The notes beneath the pieces were generated by a model that saw only the letters and a list, made by a program, of their open reading frames with translations, was not told the origin of the DNA and did not search any database. Positions 6,485-11,986 of a DNA stretch of 48,742 nucleotides are shown here, piece after piece. The DNA comes from a virus: IMG/VR virus record IMGVR_UViG_3300032562_000046, positions 1-48,742 of that record. One strand, written 5' to 3'. The position numbers were made by a program, and so were the translations under genes. The stretch's first letter is position 1; each line of letters begins with the position of its first letter.

Positions 6485-7020
6485 GCATCCACAAGGCCTG
6501 CCTGGTGCTGAACGCATCCTACGAGCCGATTGCAGTGTGCTCCGCGCGTAGAGCCATCACGCTCTACGTCAAGGAGGCCTGCGTCATTGTGGAGGACTAC
6601 GGCCGGGAGGTGTACCCGGGGATCATGCTTCCTTCCGTGATCAGATTGGCTCATCTGGCAAAAGTCCCCATACGCATCAACATGCTCACCCGCGAGAACA
6701 TCTACTCCCGGGACAGGAAGGTGTGCCAGTATTGCGGCCGGAAGGCAGGGGAGATTGTCGTCTCCGGAGGGAAAAAGACGTCCCTGAGAATGACGCTCGA
6801 CCATATCGTTCCCAAATCGAGGGGCGGCCAGAACAAGTGGGAGAACCTGGTCACCTGCTGCCATCTCTGCAACCACAAGAAGGCCGACAGAACTCCCGAG
6901 GAGGCCGACATGAAGCTGATCAAGAGGCCGAGGCGCTTGACCATTCACACCTCCAGGGCGCTGCTGAGGCTGGTGGGGCTCGAAGAGGATAGCTGTTGGG
7001 AGAAATACATCTATGCGTGA
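6481..7020 (+). CDS. HNH endonuclease
   Basis: The start is ATG 6481 behind GGGAGCTGGT, overlapping the previous stop. The 179-residue protein begins with the typical VLNASYEPIAVCSARRAITL module. Then come a zinc knuckle CQYC (82-85), the HNH core DHIVPKSRGGQNKWENLV (108-125), and the second zinc pair CCHLCNHKKADRTPEEA. This is the compact HNH family (VLNASYEP...DRTPEEA) spread widely in bacteria and phages. Such proteins nick or cleave DNA with one divalent metal; near packaging genes they can assist terminase, but here it lies in the early cluster, so the role is uncertain. Confidence 0.9.
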   Translation: MSIHKACLVLNASYEPIAVCSARRAITLYVKEACVIVEDYGREVYPGIMLPSVIRLAHLAKVPIRINMLTRENIYSRDRKVCQYCGRKAGEIVVSGGKKTSLRMTLDHIVPKSRGGQNKWENLVTCCHLCNHKKADRTPEEADMKLIKRPRRLTIHTSRALLRLVGLEEDSCWEKYIYA

Positions 7021-7027
7021 GGAGACC

Positions 7028-7389
7028 ATGACGTCCGCAGAAAAGATCAACAGCCTCGCTGAAGAGGTTCATGAAAACAACAAAAAGTGGTGGGTGGATC
7101 TGGAGACAGGTCAACCCGTCGAGCGCAATGTCGGCGAGATGCTCATGCTTTGCGTGTCCGAGCTGGCGGAGGCAATGGAGGGTCATCGCAAGAACCTGAT
7201 GGATGACAAGCTGCCCCACCGGACAATGCTGGAGGTCGAGATGGCGGATTGCCTGATCCGCATCCTGGATATGTCTGCGGGCTCAGAATTGACCTGGGTG
7301 GGGCGTTTCAGGAGAAGATGGCCTACAACCTTACCCGCAAGGACCACACGCGCGAGGAGCGCCTTAAACCAAACGGGAAGAAATACTGA
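7028..7389 (+). pseudogene. MazG-like pyrophosphohydrolase gene with -1 nt frameshift
   Basis: The gene starts at ATG 7028 (Shine-Dalgarno GAGGAG). It encodes a MazG-like helical protein: EEVHENNKKWW, then MLMLCVSELAEAMEGHRK with the acidic metal-binding helix, then EVEMADCLIRILDMSAG. At about 7283 one base appears missing. The original frame becomes nonsense and ends at 7402, while the next frame continues exactly as the family does (IDLGGAFQEKMAYNLTRKDH...) to a TGA at 7389, nine bases before the next gene. No slippery heptamer is visible, so a mutation or an assembly error is more likely than programmed frameshifting. The intact enzyme would hydrolyse nucleoside triphosphates to monophosphates. 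Confidence 0.75.
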
Positions 7390-7398
7390 GGAGGATCG

Positions 7399-7680
7399 AT
7401 GAGCGACAGGGATCGCTATGAAAAGGCCATGCAGGCCATGCAGGCCGGTGTGGCGGCAGAGAGGGAGTTGGGATCAAAGGATGCGGAGCCGAAGCATTTG
7501 CGCGTCGGCGTCAACTCGGCGCTTTGCGAGAACACGGCGCTGCTGCGCCTTCTTATCGGAAAGGGCATCATCACGATAGAGGAATACTGGAAGGAGCTTG
7601 CCGACGAGGTGGAGCGCGAGGTTGGTCGCTACGAGGCAAGGCTCACCGCGCAAACAGGGAAAAAGATTGTTTTGCATTGA
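7399..7680 (+). CDS. Phage protein of unknown function (93 aa)
   Basis: ATG 7399 has a strong Shine-Dalgarno (GAGGAGGAT). The whole protein is predicted helical: an N-terminal segment with repeated KAMQAMQAG, a middle helix (VNSALCENTALLRLLIGKGI) and a C-terminal charged helix (TIEEYWKELADEVEREVGRYE). Proteins with this small all-helical outline are common in tailed phages and have no assigned function. Confidence 0.75.
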   Translation: MSDRDRYEKAMQAMQAGVAAERELGSKDAEPKHLRVGVNSALCENTALLRLLIGKGIITIEEYWKELADEVEREVGRYEARLTAQTGKKIVLH

Positions 7681-7700
7681 CGAGCAAGGGAGATGATGGG

Positions 7701-8144
7701 ATGACGGCGAAAAAGATCAAGGTACCCGAGGGGATGTTGAAGGCGGCTGAGGTAGAGTGGGAGTCCACTGGAGCGAGATCGAAAAGCTCGGTAAGGGGAA
7801 TCGTTGAAGCCGCTCTTCGCTGGCAGTCAGAGAACCCAATCGTGCCGAGCGAGAGCCAGGCAAGAGAATTCTGGACATATTTTAGCTGCCTGCCGCCAAG
7901 CGAATTTATCCAAAAGTGTATTCAGAAATGGCAGCGGGAAATGTATGACGTTCCCGTGGACGAATCAGGAGCCGACGCGGTAAAAGACCTGTTTGTCGAT
8001 GATGCGTGGGATGACGGCAATCCCTGGCCCGCGTTGAAACACATGAAAATCTACAATCACAATGTCCTCGAAGCCTATCGTCGCGGCCGGGATAGCATGC
8101 GGGCAGCAGGATTTGGGGATGCGGCGATGGATCCCAAAAAATAA
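7701..8144 (+). CDS. Phage protein of unknown function (147 aa)
   Basis: The coding start is ATG 7701; the frame runs upstream to 7524 through the previous gene. Residues 1-45 (MTAKKIKVPEGMLKAAEVEW...RGIVEAALRWQ) resemble the start of several phage proteins that pair with the MazG region. The middle is helical with an acidic stretch (VPVDESGADAVKDLFVDDAWD). No catalytic motif is certain. It ends the plus-strand small-gene cluster about 120 bp before a terminator. Confidence 0.7.
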   Translation: MTAKKIKVPEGMLKAAEVEWESTGARSKSSVRGIVEAALRWQSENPIVPSESQAREFWTYFSCLPPSEFIQKCIQKWQREMYDVPVDESGADAVKDLFVDDAWDDGNPWPALKHMKIYNHNVLEAYRRGRDSMRAAGFGDAAMDPKK

Positions 8145-8266
8145 ACCTTGTCATGCGGTTGCTCTTGTGAGAAGGTGGAACACATGAAGAACTTGTCGCT
8201 CAGTTCGTATCTGTCATCCTGCGGGGATGGGTGCGCCTGACACGATAAGAGATTCGTGAGGAAGCG

Positions 8267-8301
8267 CCCTCCAGCCGAAAGGTTTGGAGGGTTTTTCTTT
8301 T
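8267..8301 (+). terminator. Rho-independent terminator before the plus-strand tRNA array
   Basis: CCCTCCA...TGGAGGG closes over a GCC-GAAA-GGT inner helix (GNRA tetraloop) and is followed by TTTTTCTTTT. It lies directly upstream of the first tRNA. The 122 bp between the last gene (8144) and this hairpin contain only a doubtful 18-codon frame (8184, with Shine-Dalgarno AAGGTGG). Confidence 0.8.
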
Positions 8302-8376
8302 GTGGGAACACGCCGAATGGATCGAGCGGACGGTCTTAAAAACCGTTGTCTCCGGGTTCGACTCCCGGTTCCCACA
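8302..8376 (+). tRNA. tRNA-Leu(TAA), short variable loop
   Basis: The acceptor is GTGGGAA/TTCCCAC, anticodon loop CTTAAAA on an ACGGT/ACCGT stem, T-arm CCGGG/CCCGG. The anticodon is TAA (Leu), yet the variable region is only 5 nt, whereas bacterial tRNA-Leu normally has a long arm. No CCA is encoded. Confidence 0.7.
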
Positions 8377-8377
8377 C

Positions 8378-8451
8378 GAGCGCGTGGCAGAGTGGTCATG
8401 CAGCGGCCTGCAAAGCCGTTTACGGAGGTCCGATTCCTCTCGCGCTCTCCA
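8378..8451 (+). tRNA. tRNA-Cys(GCA)
   Basis: The acceptor is GAGCGCG/CGCGCTC with T73 and encoded CCA. The loop CTGCAAA gives anticodon GCA. U73 is the usual cysteine discriminator. It starts two bases after the preceding tRNA. Confidence 0.85.
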
Positions 8452-8530
8452 ACGTGGGTGCAGATGTGATGCTTGCAAGAAAGCTCACAATTTTACTATT
8501 AACGAGTGGAAGAAAAAACAAAAACGTGGG
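8449..8530 (+). pseudogene. Relic of a Cys-motif endonuclease C-terminus
   Basis: Between tRNA-Cys and tRNA-Leu one frame reads QRGCRCDACKKAHNFTINEW followed by a Lys-rich tail. It matches the RGL-RHCDGCTRANREY motif at the end of the endonuclease-like protein coded at 9866-10465. It has no start and merges into the next tRNA. It is probably what remains of an older endonuclease gene in this array. Confidence 0.45.
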
Positions 8531-8619
8531 CGTGACGGCGAATTGGATCAGCCAGCAGTCTTAGAAACTGCCGTACCCTAAACGGTCACCTGTGGGTTCG
8601 ACCCCCACCACGCCTACCA
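8528..8619 (+). tRNA. tRNA-Leu(TAG)
   Basis: The acceptor is GGGCGTG/CACGCCT with A73 and CCA. The loop CTTAGAA on GCAGT/ACTGC gives anticodon TAG. A full class II variable arm is present. Confidence 0.9.
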
Positions 8620-8626
8620 AAATTGT

Positions 8627-8707
8627 GCCGCACTACGCAAATAGGTAAAGCGGACAGTTTCAAAAACTGTTGATTGTTTGTCAGTTCGATTCTGACGTGC
8701 GGCACCA
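8627..8707 (+). tRNA. tRNA-Leu(CAA), reduced variable arm
   Basis: The acceptor is GCCGCAC/GTGCGGC with A73 and CCA, D-stem CGC/GCG, loop TTCAAAA giving CAA, T-arm GTCAG/CTGAC. The variable region is only 9 nt. Confidence 0.85.
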
Positions 8708-8731
8708 AATACGTCGAAAGATGGGCAGAAA

Positions 8732-8758
8732 ATCGACATGTTTTGGTGATATGTCGAT
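8732..8758. repeat. ATCGACAT/ATGTCGAT inverted repeat
   Basis: A perfect 8-bp inverted repeat with an 11-nt loop lies in the 65-bp gap between tRNA-Leu(CAA) and tRNA-Ser(GCT). It may be a processing hairpin or protein site. Confidence 0.4.
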
Positions 8759-8772
8759 GCAGTAGATATTTT

Positions 8773-8859
8773 GGAGAGTCAACCCGTCAGGGCATGGGCG
8801 CGGTTTGCTAAACCGATGGCTCCTTCGGGAGTGGGGATCAAGACCTCGGCTCTCCGCCA
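8773..8859 (+). tRNA. tRNA-Ser(GCT)
   Basis: The acceptor is GGAGAGT/GCTCTCC with G73 and CCA. The loop TTGCTAA gives GCT. A long variable arm (GGCTCCTTCGGGAG) confirms class II. The T-loop (ATCAAGA) departs from the usual TTC start. Confidence 0.85.
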
Positions 8860-8864
8860 GTTTG

Positions 8865-8950
8865 GGAAGGTAAACCACTGAGGTTGTGGTCTCGCTTGGA
8901 AAGCGATGAGGTCCGTAAGGACTGGTCTTCGAGTGACCTGCCTTCCTCCA
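8865..8950 (+). tRNA. tRNA-Ser(GGA)
   Basis: The acceptor is GGAAGGT/GCCTTCC with T73 and CCA. The loop TTGGAAA gives GGA, and a class II variable arm (GAGGTCCGTAAGGACT) is present. Confidence 0.85.
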
Positions 8951-8951
8951 C

Positions 8952-9038
8952 GGTAGCGTTGGGCATTGCCAAGCCCACCCGCCTCGAAAGCGGACACGGT
9001 GAAAGCCGTTGCGTGTTGGACTCACGCCGCTACCGCCA
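8952..9038 (+). tRNA. tRNA-Ser(CGA)
   Basis: The acceptor is GGTAGCG/CGCTACC with G73 and CCA. The loop CTCGAAA gives CGA, and a class II variable arm (CACGGTGAAAGCCGT) is present. Confidence 0.87.
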
Positions 9039-9043
9039 AGTTT

Positions 9044-9130
9044 GGAGGGTACCGCCGATGCTGAGGCAAACGGTCCTGAACACCGTGGCTCCCGTAAGGG
9101 ATGATGGATGGATACCATTACCCTCCACCA
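9044..9130 (+). tRNA. tRNA-Ser(TGA) with C33
   Basis: The acceptor is GGAGGGT/ACCCTCC with A73 and CCA. The stem ACGGT/ACCGT encloses CCTGAAC, giving TGA with C instead of U at position 33. A class II variable arm is present. Confidence 0.85.
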
Positions 9131-9136
9131 TATTGT

Positions 9137-9227
9137 GCGTTCGCTGGTGAGACGGTGGACACTGTCCGGCTGTAACCCGGAATCCTCTTTGAGGACGCTG
9201 CAGGTTCGAATCCTGCCGAACGCACCA
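9137..9227 (+). tRNA. tRNA-Tyr(GTA)
   Basis: The acceptor is GCGTTCG/CGAACGC with A73 and CCA. The loop CTGTAAC gives GTA; the variable arm ATCCTCTTTGAGGA is long, as in bacterial tRNA-Tyr; the T-arm is GCAGG/CCTGC. Confidence 0.9.
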
Positions 9228-9354
9228 TTGACATCGCAGCCCATCCATGGGAAGATTAACAACATGATGACCAAGACCAAACCGATAACCAGGATGACCA
9301 AGCGGGTCATTTGGGGAGTCGTGTCTTAGGGGTCTGCGTGTTGGCACCACCAGA

Positions 9355-9378
9355 CCTCCACTCAGGTGGGGGTTTTTT
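9355..9378 (+). terminator. Rho-independent terminator inside the plus tRNA array
   Basis: CCTCCAC-TCA-GGTGGGGG is followed by TTTTTT. It sits in the 167-bp gap after tRNA-Tyr, which otherwise shows no supported gene, and may split the array into two transcripts. Confidence 0.7.
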
Positions 9379-9394
9379 AATGCTCTTTGAAAAT

Positions 9395-9465
9395 GCGGGA
9401 CGATCCGAGATCAGGCAGCACTCCAAACGCCGCCGTGCGGAGTTCGACTCTCCGGTCCCGCGCCA
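9395..9465 (+). tRNA. tRNA-Trp(CCA), weak anticodon stem
   Basis: The acceptor is GCGGGAC/GTCCCGC with G73 and CCA; the T-arm CGGAG/CTCCG is perfect. The loop CTCCAAA gives CCA, but its stem has two mismatches and the D-arm is degenerate, so function is less certain. Confidence 0.7.
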
Positions 9466-9470
9466 GACTC

Positions 9471-9543
9471 GCCGCATATCCAAGAGGAACGCTGCCCTCA
9501 TAAAGCAGACGGAGTAGGGGATCGTTTCCCCCGTGCGGCACCA
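9471..9543 (+). tRNA. tRNA-Met(CAT)
   Basis: The acceptor is GCCGCAT/GTGCGGC with A73 and CCA. The loop CTCATAA gives CAT, closed by a C-A mismatch at 31-39. The T-arm has one mismatch. Confidence 0.75.
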
Positions 9544-9547
9544 AGGT

Positions 9548-9649
9548 TGTTGTGCGGGTGAAACGCGGCAGCAGAAGGGCGAGAGCCTGACTAGCGAGTA
9601 ACCGGAATATCCTGCATCTTTTCCGATGTAAGGGCCGGATCGCACAACA
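9548..9649 (+). ncRNA. Unassigned structured RNA in the tRNA array
   Basis: TGTTGTGCG (9548-9556) pairs perfectly with CGCACAACA (9641-9649), enclosing 84 nt with further helices. These are GGC-GAGA-GCC (GNRA tetraloop) and CCGG...CCT...GCATC-TTTTCC-GATGT...AGG...CCGG. There is no TTC-type T-loop, so it is not an ordinary tRNA. It lies between tRNA-Met and an atypical class II tRNA and could be co-transcribed. I do not recognise the class. Confidence 0.5.
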
Positions 9650-9657
9650 GCAGTTTT

Positions 9658-9752
9658 GCCGGAAAGCATAGGTTGCCGCGAGGTCTTATAAGCCTTGTAG
9701 TTGTCGGTAGATTACCGATGCGAGACGGGTTCGATTCCCTCTTCCGGCCCCA
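9658..9752 (+). tRNA. Atypical class II tRNA with TAT anticodon (Ile?)
   Basis: The acceptor is GCCGGAA/TTCCGGC with encoded CCA. The loop CTTATAA on GAGGT/GCCTT gives TAT, an ATA-reading isoleucine anticodon. The variable arm is long (GTCGGTA/TACCGAT), which is unknown for tRNA-Ile, and the D-arm is short. The T-stem holds only three pairs. Identity is uncertain. Confidence 0.55.
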
Positions 9753-9754
9753 GT

Positions 9755-9830
9755 GGATGCGTAGTACAACGGCTAGTATGCACGGCCCTTACCCGTGAAG
9801 ATGAAGGTTCAAATCCTTCCGCATCCACCA
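9755..9830 (+). tRNA. tRNA-Lys(CTT) with C33
   Basis: The acceptor is GGATGCG/CGCATCC with A73 and CCA; the T-arm is GAAGG/CCTTC. The loop CCCTTAC on CACGG/CCGTG gives CTT with C33 in place of U33. Confidence 0.85.
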
Positions 9831-9859
9831 TTGACACGTAGGCAAGATTATTTTAAGTT
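9831..9859 (+). promoter_or_regulatory. Leaderless-type promoter of the 9866 endonuclease gene
   Basis: TTGACA (9831-9836), a 17-bp spacer and TAAGTT (9854-9859) end 6 bp before ATG 9866. No Shine-Dalgarno is present, so transcription would begin at or next to the start codon. Confidence 0.6.
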
Positions 9860-9865
9860 TAAGAC

Positions 9866-10465
9866 ATGATTGCCTACAAAAGCCCGGAGATTCATCGCAC
9901 CCCTCTTTATCGAGCAAAAGCAGCGTATTATGGGATGTTGAAAAGGTGTCTTAATAAAGATGGGAAGAACCCCTCTTACGCGAATGTGGAATTACGAATG
10001 ACGTGGGATGAATGGCTGAAATGGGCCATCCCTGAATACGAGAAGTTTCAAAAAGAGAATCCTGACGTTACACCTAACGCGGCAAGGATTGGCGATTCTG
10101 GTCACTACGAACTTGGAAACATAAGGATTGTTTCACAGATGCAGAATTGCGCGGAACAATCCGGCAGGTACAGAAACGCTCTCCAAGAAGACGGGACAAA
10201 ACGATGCTCAACCTGCAAAAAGCCTCAGCCAGTTGCGATGTTCAGCAAGAACAAAAGCCGTTGGGATGGTTTAGCATCTGACTGCAAGGATTGCGTTCGT
10301 AAATATCAAAAGAAGAACAACGGTGGTCCGAGAAAACTGCTTGAAATTCAGCACGGAACAAGGTCGGGATACTTAGCAGAAGCTCGTCGCGGTCTTCGGC
10401 ATTGCGATGGTTGTACAAGAGCAAACAGAGAATATACCAAGAATTTACGAGAGACGGTCGCCTAG
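9866..10465 (+). CDS. HNH-type homing endonuclease-like protein overlapping tRNA-Lys
   Basis: The 199-residue protein starts at ATG 9866, right after a leaderless-type promoter. Residues 15-95 match the phage endonuclease-like module with YRAKAAYYGMLKRCLNK, a short NPSYAN turn, WDEWLKW and G-HYELGNIRIVSQMQN. Residues 113-148 form a zinc knuckle (CSTC...CKDC). Residues 162-190 carry the HGTRSGY...RGLRHCDGC motif common in phage DNA-binding proteins. The final codons and the TAG stop lie inside tRNA-Lys(TTT), overlapping it by 15 bp. It is less GC-rich than most structural genes, fitting a mobile gene. Cleavage activity is inferred. Confidence 0.75.
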   Translation: MIAYKSPEIHRTPLYRAKAAYYGMLKRCLNKDGKNPSYANVELRMTWDEWLKWAIPEYEKFQKENPDVTPNAARIGDSGHYELGNIRIVSQMQNCAEQSGRYRNALQEDGTKRCSTCKKPQPVAMFSKNKSRWDGLASDCKDCVRKYQKKNNGGPRKLLEIQHGTRSGYLAEARRGLRHCDGCTRANREYTKNLRETVA

Positions 10466-10529
10466 TCTGGTTCGGCAACGACCTTTTAAGTCGTCATAAA
10501 CGTGAGTTCAAATCTCACCCGTCTCACCA
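10451..10529 (+). tRNA. tRNA-Lys(TTT)
   Basis: The acceptor is GAGACGG/CCGTCTC with A73 and CCA. The loop CTTTTAA on ACGAC/GTCGT gives TTT; the T-arm is GTGAG/CTCAC. Its first 15 bases are also the end of the upstream endonuclease gene. Confidence 0.92.
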
Positions 10530-10531
10530 AT

Positions 10532-10606
10532 GGACCTATAGCTCAAAGGGATAGAGCCTCGCCTTCTAAGCGAATGATTCCCGTTCGATCCGGGATAGGT
10601 CTTCCA
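10532..10606 (+). tRNA. tRNA-Arg(TCT)
   Basis: The acceptor is GGACCTA/TAGGTCT with T73 and CCA. The D-stem is GCTC/GAGC; the loop CTTCTAA gives TCT; the T-arm is TCCCG/CGGGA. Confidence 0.9.
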
Positions 10607-10623
10607 TTAGGATCACCAGATTT

Positions 10624-10700
10624 GGTCGCATAGCTCAGACGGATAGAGCGATGGTTTCCTAAACCGTAGGCCGGAAGTTCGACTCTTCCTGCGACCACCA
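10624..10700 (+). tRNA. tRNA-Arg(CCT)
   Basis: The acceptor is GGTCGCA/TGCGACC with A73 and CCA. The D-stem is GCTC/GAGC; the loop TTCCTAA on ATGGT/ACCGT gives CCT. Confidence 0.9.
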
Positions 10701-10704
10701 GTTT

Positions 10705-10781
10705 GCTGCCGTACCGGGTCGCCCTCCGAAGGCGAACACCGTAGGTGGATAAGGCAGGTTCGAGTCCTGTCGGCAGCTCCA
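10705..10781 (+). tRNA. D-arm-deficient tRNA with CCG anticodon (Arg)
   Basis: The acceptor is GCTGCCG/CGGCAGC with T73 and CCA; the T-arm is GCAGG/CCTGT. A perfect anticodon arm TCGCC-CTCCGAA-GGCGA gives CCG. Only seven bases (TACCGGG) separate acceptor and anticodon arm, so no D-arm can form. The variable region instead has a CACC/GGTG hairpin. Confidence 0.65.
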
Positions 10782-10854
10782 GTTGCTTTGTATCTTGGGC
10801 GTGTTCCGGTTTTTTGATGTATACGCCTAAGTTATAAGTTGTTTAGGGTATTTT

Positions 10855-10930
10855 GCGGAGTTTGATCAGCGGCTAGATCGTCTGCCTTACAAGCAGGTCG
10901 TCGGGGGTTCGAGTCCCTCACTCCGCACCA
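10855..10930 (+). tRNA. tRNA-Val(TAC)
   Basis: The acceptor is GCGGAGT/ACTCCGC with A73 and CCA. The loop CTTACAA gives TAC; the T-arm is GGGGG/CCCTC. The 73 bp before it hold no supported gene. Confidence 0.9.
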
Positions 10931-10934
10931 GGTT

Positions 10935-11548
10935 TGCCGGATTAGCTCACCGATGGCTTAGAGCGTTCGGTATACAGGAGTAATGTGTTATATGATTGTA
11001 GCGTAGATAAATTTGGAATAGGATTCCATCGATAATGGAAAGGTTGTGAGTTCGATGATTAACGCGACAACAAAAATTAACACCAAGCAGACAGGCGACA
11101 TATCTGAGATGAGGTTTGCTCTATGGTGTGTTGAACAAGGATTAGCGGTATCTGTTCCACTTGGAGACCGCCACCGCTACGATATGATCGTAGACACTGG
11201 AAAACGACTGCTACGAGTGCAGGTAAAAACAACATGGCGTAATAATGGTAAGACATTCTCGGTATCATTTGTAAATAATACAACTGACCACGGAAAAGTT
11301 GTTCATCGTAGCTACGAAAATCAAGTAGATGCACTCGTAGCTTACGAACCGAATGATCGGAAGTTCTATCTATTCGGACCAGATTTATTGAGACAATTGA
11401 AAAGGGATATTGCCTTGAGATTCAAGCCGTCAGCCAACAATCAAGTGCGAGGAGTTAGATTGGCATCAGACTATGAATTAAAATCGGTTGATCAATTGGA
11501 TACGATATAAGCGAGAGGTAGCTGGTTCAAGCCCAGCATCCGGCACCA
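10935..11548 (+). tRNA. Split tRNA locus interrupted by a PD-(D/E)XK gene
   Basis: The 5' part (10935-10980) has acceptor GCCGGAT, TA, D-arm GCTC/GAGC and TTCGG of an anticodon stem. The 3' part (11511-11548) has CGAG, AGGTA, T-arm GCTGG/CCAGC, acceptor ATCCGGC and ACCA. The acceptor halves pair perfectly. Between them lies a second tRNA fragment (11024-11057) with anticodon arm TTCCA-TCGATAA-TGGAA (GAT, Ile, C33) and half a T-arm, then the endonuclease frame. The mature anticodon cannot be reconstructed. No group I intron core was found. Confidence 0.6.
11055..11510 (+). CDS. PD-(D/E)XK homing endonuclease-like protein inside a tRNA locus
   Basis: The start is ATG 11055, or GTG 11046, nine bases earlier and in frame; both fall in a T-arm-like segment. 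The 151-residue protein has the order expected of the I-Ssp6803I-like group of intron-associated PD-(D/E)XK nucleases. TKQTGDISEMRFALWCVEQG (with the early Glu) is followed by SVPLGDRHRYDMIVD (catalytic Asp) and RLLRVQVKT (Q-x-K motif). A C-terminal basic part follows. I-Ssp6803I itself lives in an intron of a cyanobacterial tRNA gene, which matches this position. The TAA stop abuts the 3' half of the tRNA. DNA cleavage is inferred. Confidence 0.78.
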   Translation: MINATTKINTKQTGDISEMRFALWCVEQGLAVSVPLGDRHRYDMIVDTGKRLLRVQVKTTWRNNGKTFSVSFVNNTTDHGKVVHRSYENQVDALVAYEPNDRKFYLFGPDLLRQLKRDIALRFKPSANNQVRGVRLASDYELKSVDQLDTI

Positions 11549-11553
11549 AATTT

Positions 11554-11627
11554 GCGGCCGTCGTCCAATGATAGGGCCTCGGACTTCCAATCCGATGACG
11601 GGAGTTTGAATCTCCTCGGCCGCTCCA
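11554..11627 (+). tRNA. tRNA-Gly(TCC)
   Basis: The acceptor is GCGGCCG/CGGCCGC with T73 and CCA. The loop CTTCCAA on TCGGA/TCCGA gives TCC. It is the last tRNA of the plus-strand array. Confidence 0.9.
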
Positions 11628-11651
11628 CAATCAGACTCCTCGAAGTCCTCT

Positions 11652-11984
11652 TTAGATCCCATTCAAAATCTCGACCTTGATGTTTTCTGGCCTCATAGCC
11701 TCATCAACGGCCCGGTCAACGCTCTTCATGAGGCCCATGCGGCGCATAGTTTCAGCCCTGTGCCAAGCCTTAAACTGAGGGGTCTCGGCGCATTTGCGGA
11801 AGGCTTCTTCCTTATTCTTCCGCTGATCGCGTCCGTCGCGGTGTTCGGCCCTGGCCCCAGAGGCTGTATGGATACACCGCACACCGTTTTGCTTTGCGTT
11901 GCGGTGTTGGCCGCCGTTGCCGCCAGTGCAAAAAGTCTGAAACTCGAAATCTTTTGAAGTAAGGGAAAACAAGAGGGTTTTCAT
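11652..11984 (-). CDS. GGQ-domain release-factor-like protein
   Basis: The start is ATG 11984, three bases after the stop of the upstream 60-residue gene. The 110-residue product is a single RF-1-type domain with GGNGGQHRNAKQNGVRCIH (residues 21-39), including the GGQ tripeptide that enters the peptidyl-transferase centre. An ArfB-like tail (RDQRKNKEEAFRKCAETPQF) follows. There is no codon-recognition domain, so it resembles ArfB/YaeJ-type peptidyl-tRNA hydrolases, which free stalled ribosomes, rather than RF1/RF2. It lies between the two tRNA arrays near the phage tmRNA. Function is inferred from the motif. Confidence 0.8.
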   Translation of the reverse strand: MKTLLFSLTSKDFEFQTFCTGGNGGQHRNAKQNGVRCIHTASGARAEHRDGRDQRKNKEEAFRKCAETPQFKAWHRAETMRRMGLMKSVDRAVDEAMRPENIKVEILNGI

Positions 11985-11986
11985 TT

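Noticed and set aside
8681-9310. Minus-strand frame starting with a transmembrane-like segment (MTRLVILVIGLVLVIMLLIF)
   Set aside because: It continues straight through several plus-strand tRNA genes and has no ribosome site; the hydrophobic start is likely chance.
9658-9752. Stop-codon suppressor tRNA
   Set aside because: The loop gives TAT, not TTA, CTA or TCA. Nor do phage genes here show in-frame stops that would need suppression.
10935-11548. Standard group I intron in a tRNA
   Set aside because: The space outside the nuclease frame is only about 100 bases and I could not find the conserved P3-P8 core segments or a good splice-site arrangement.
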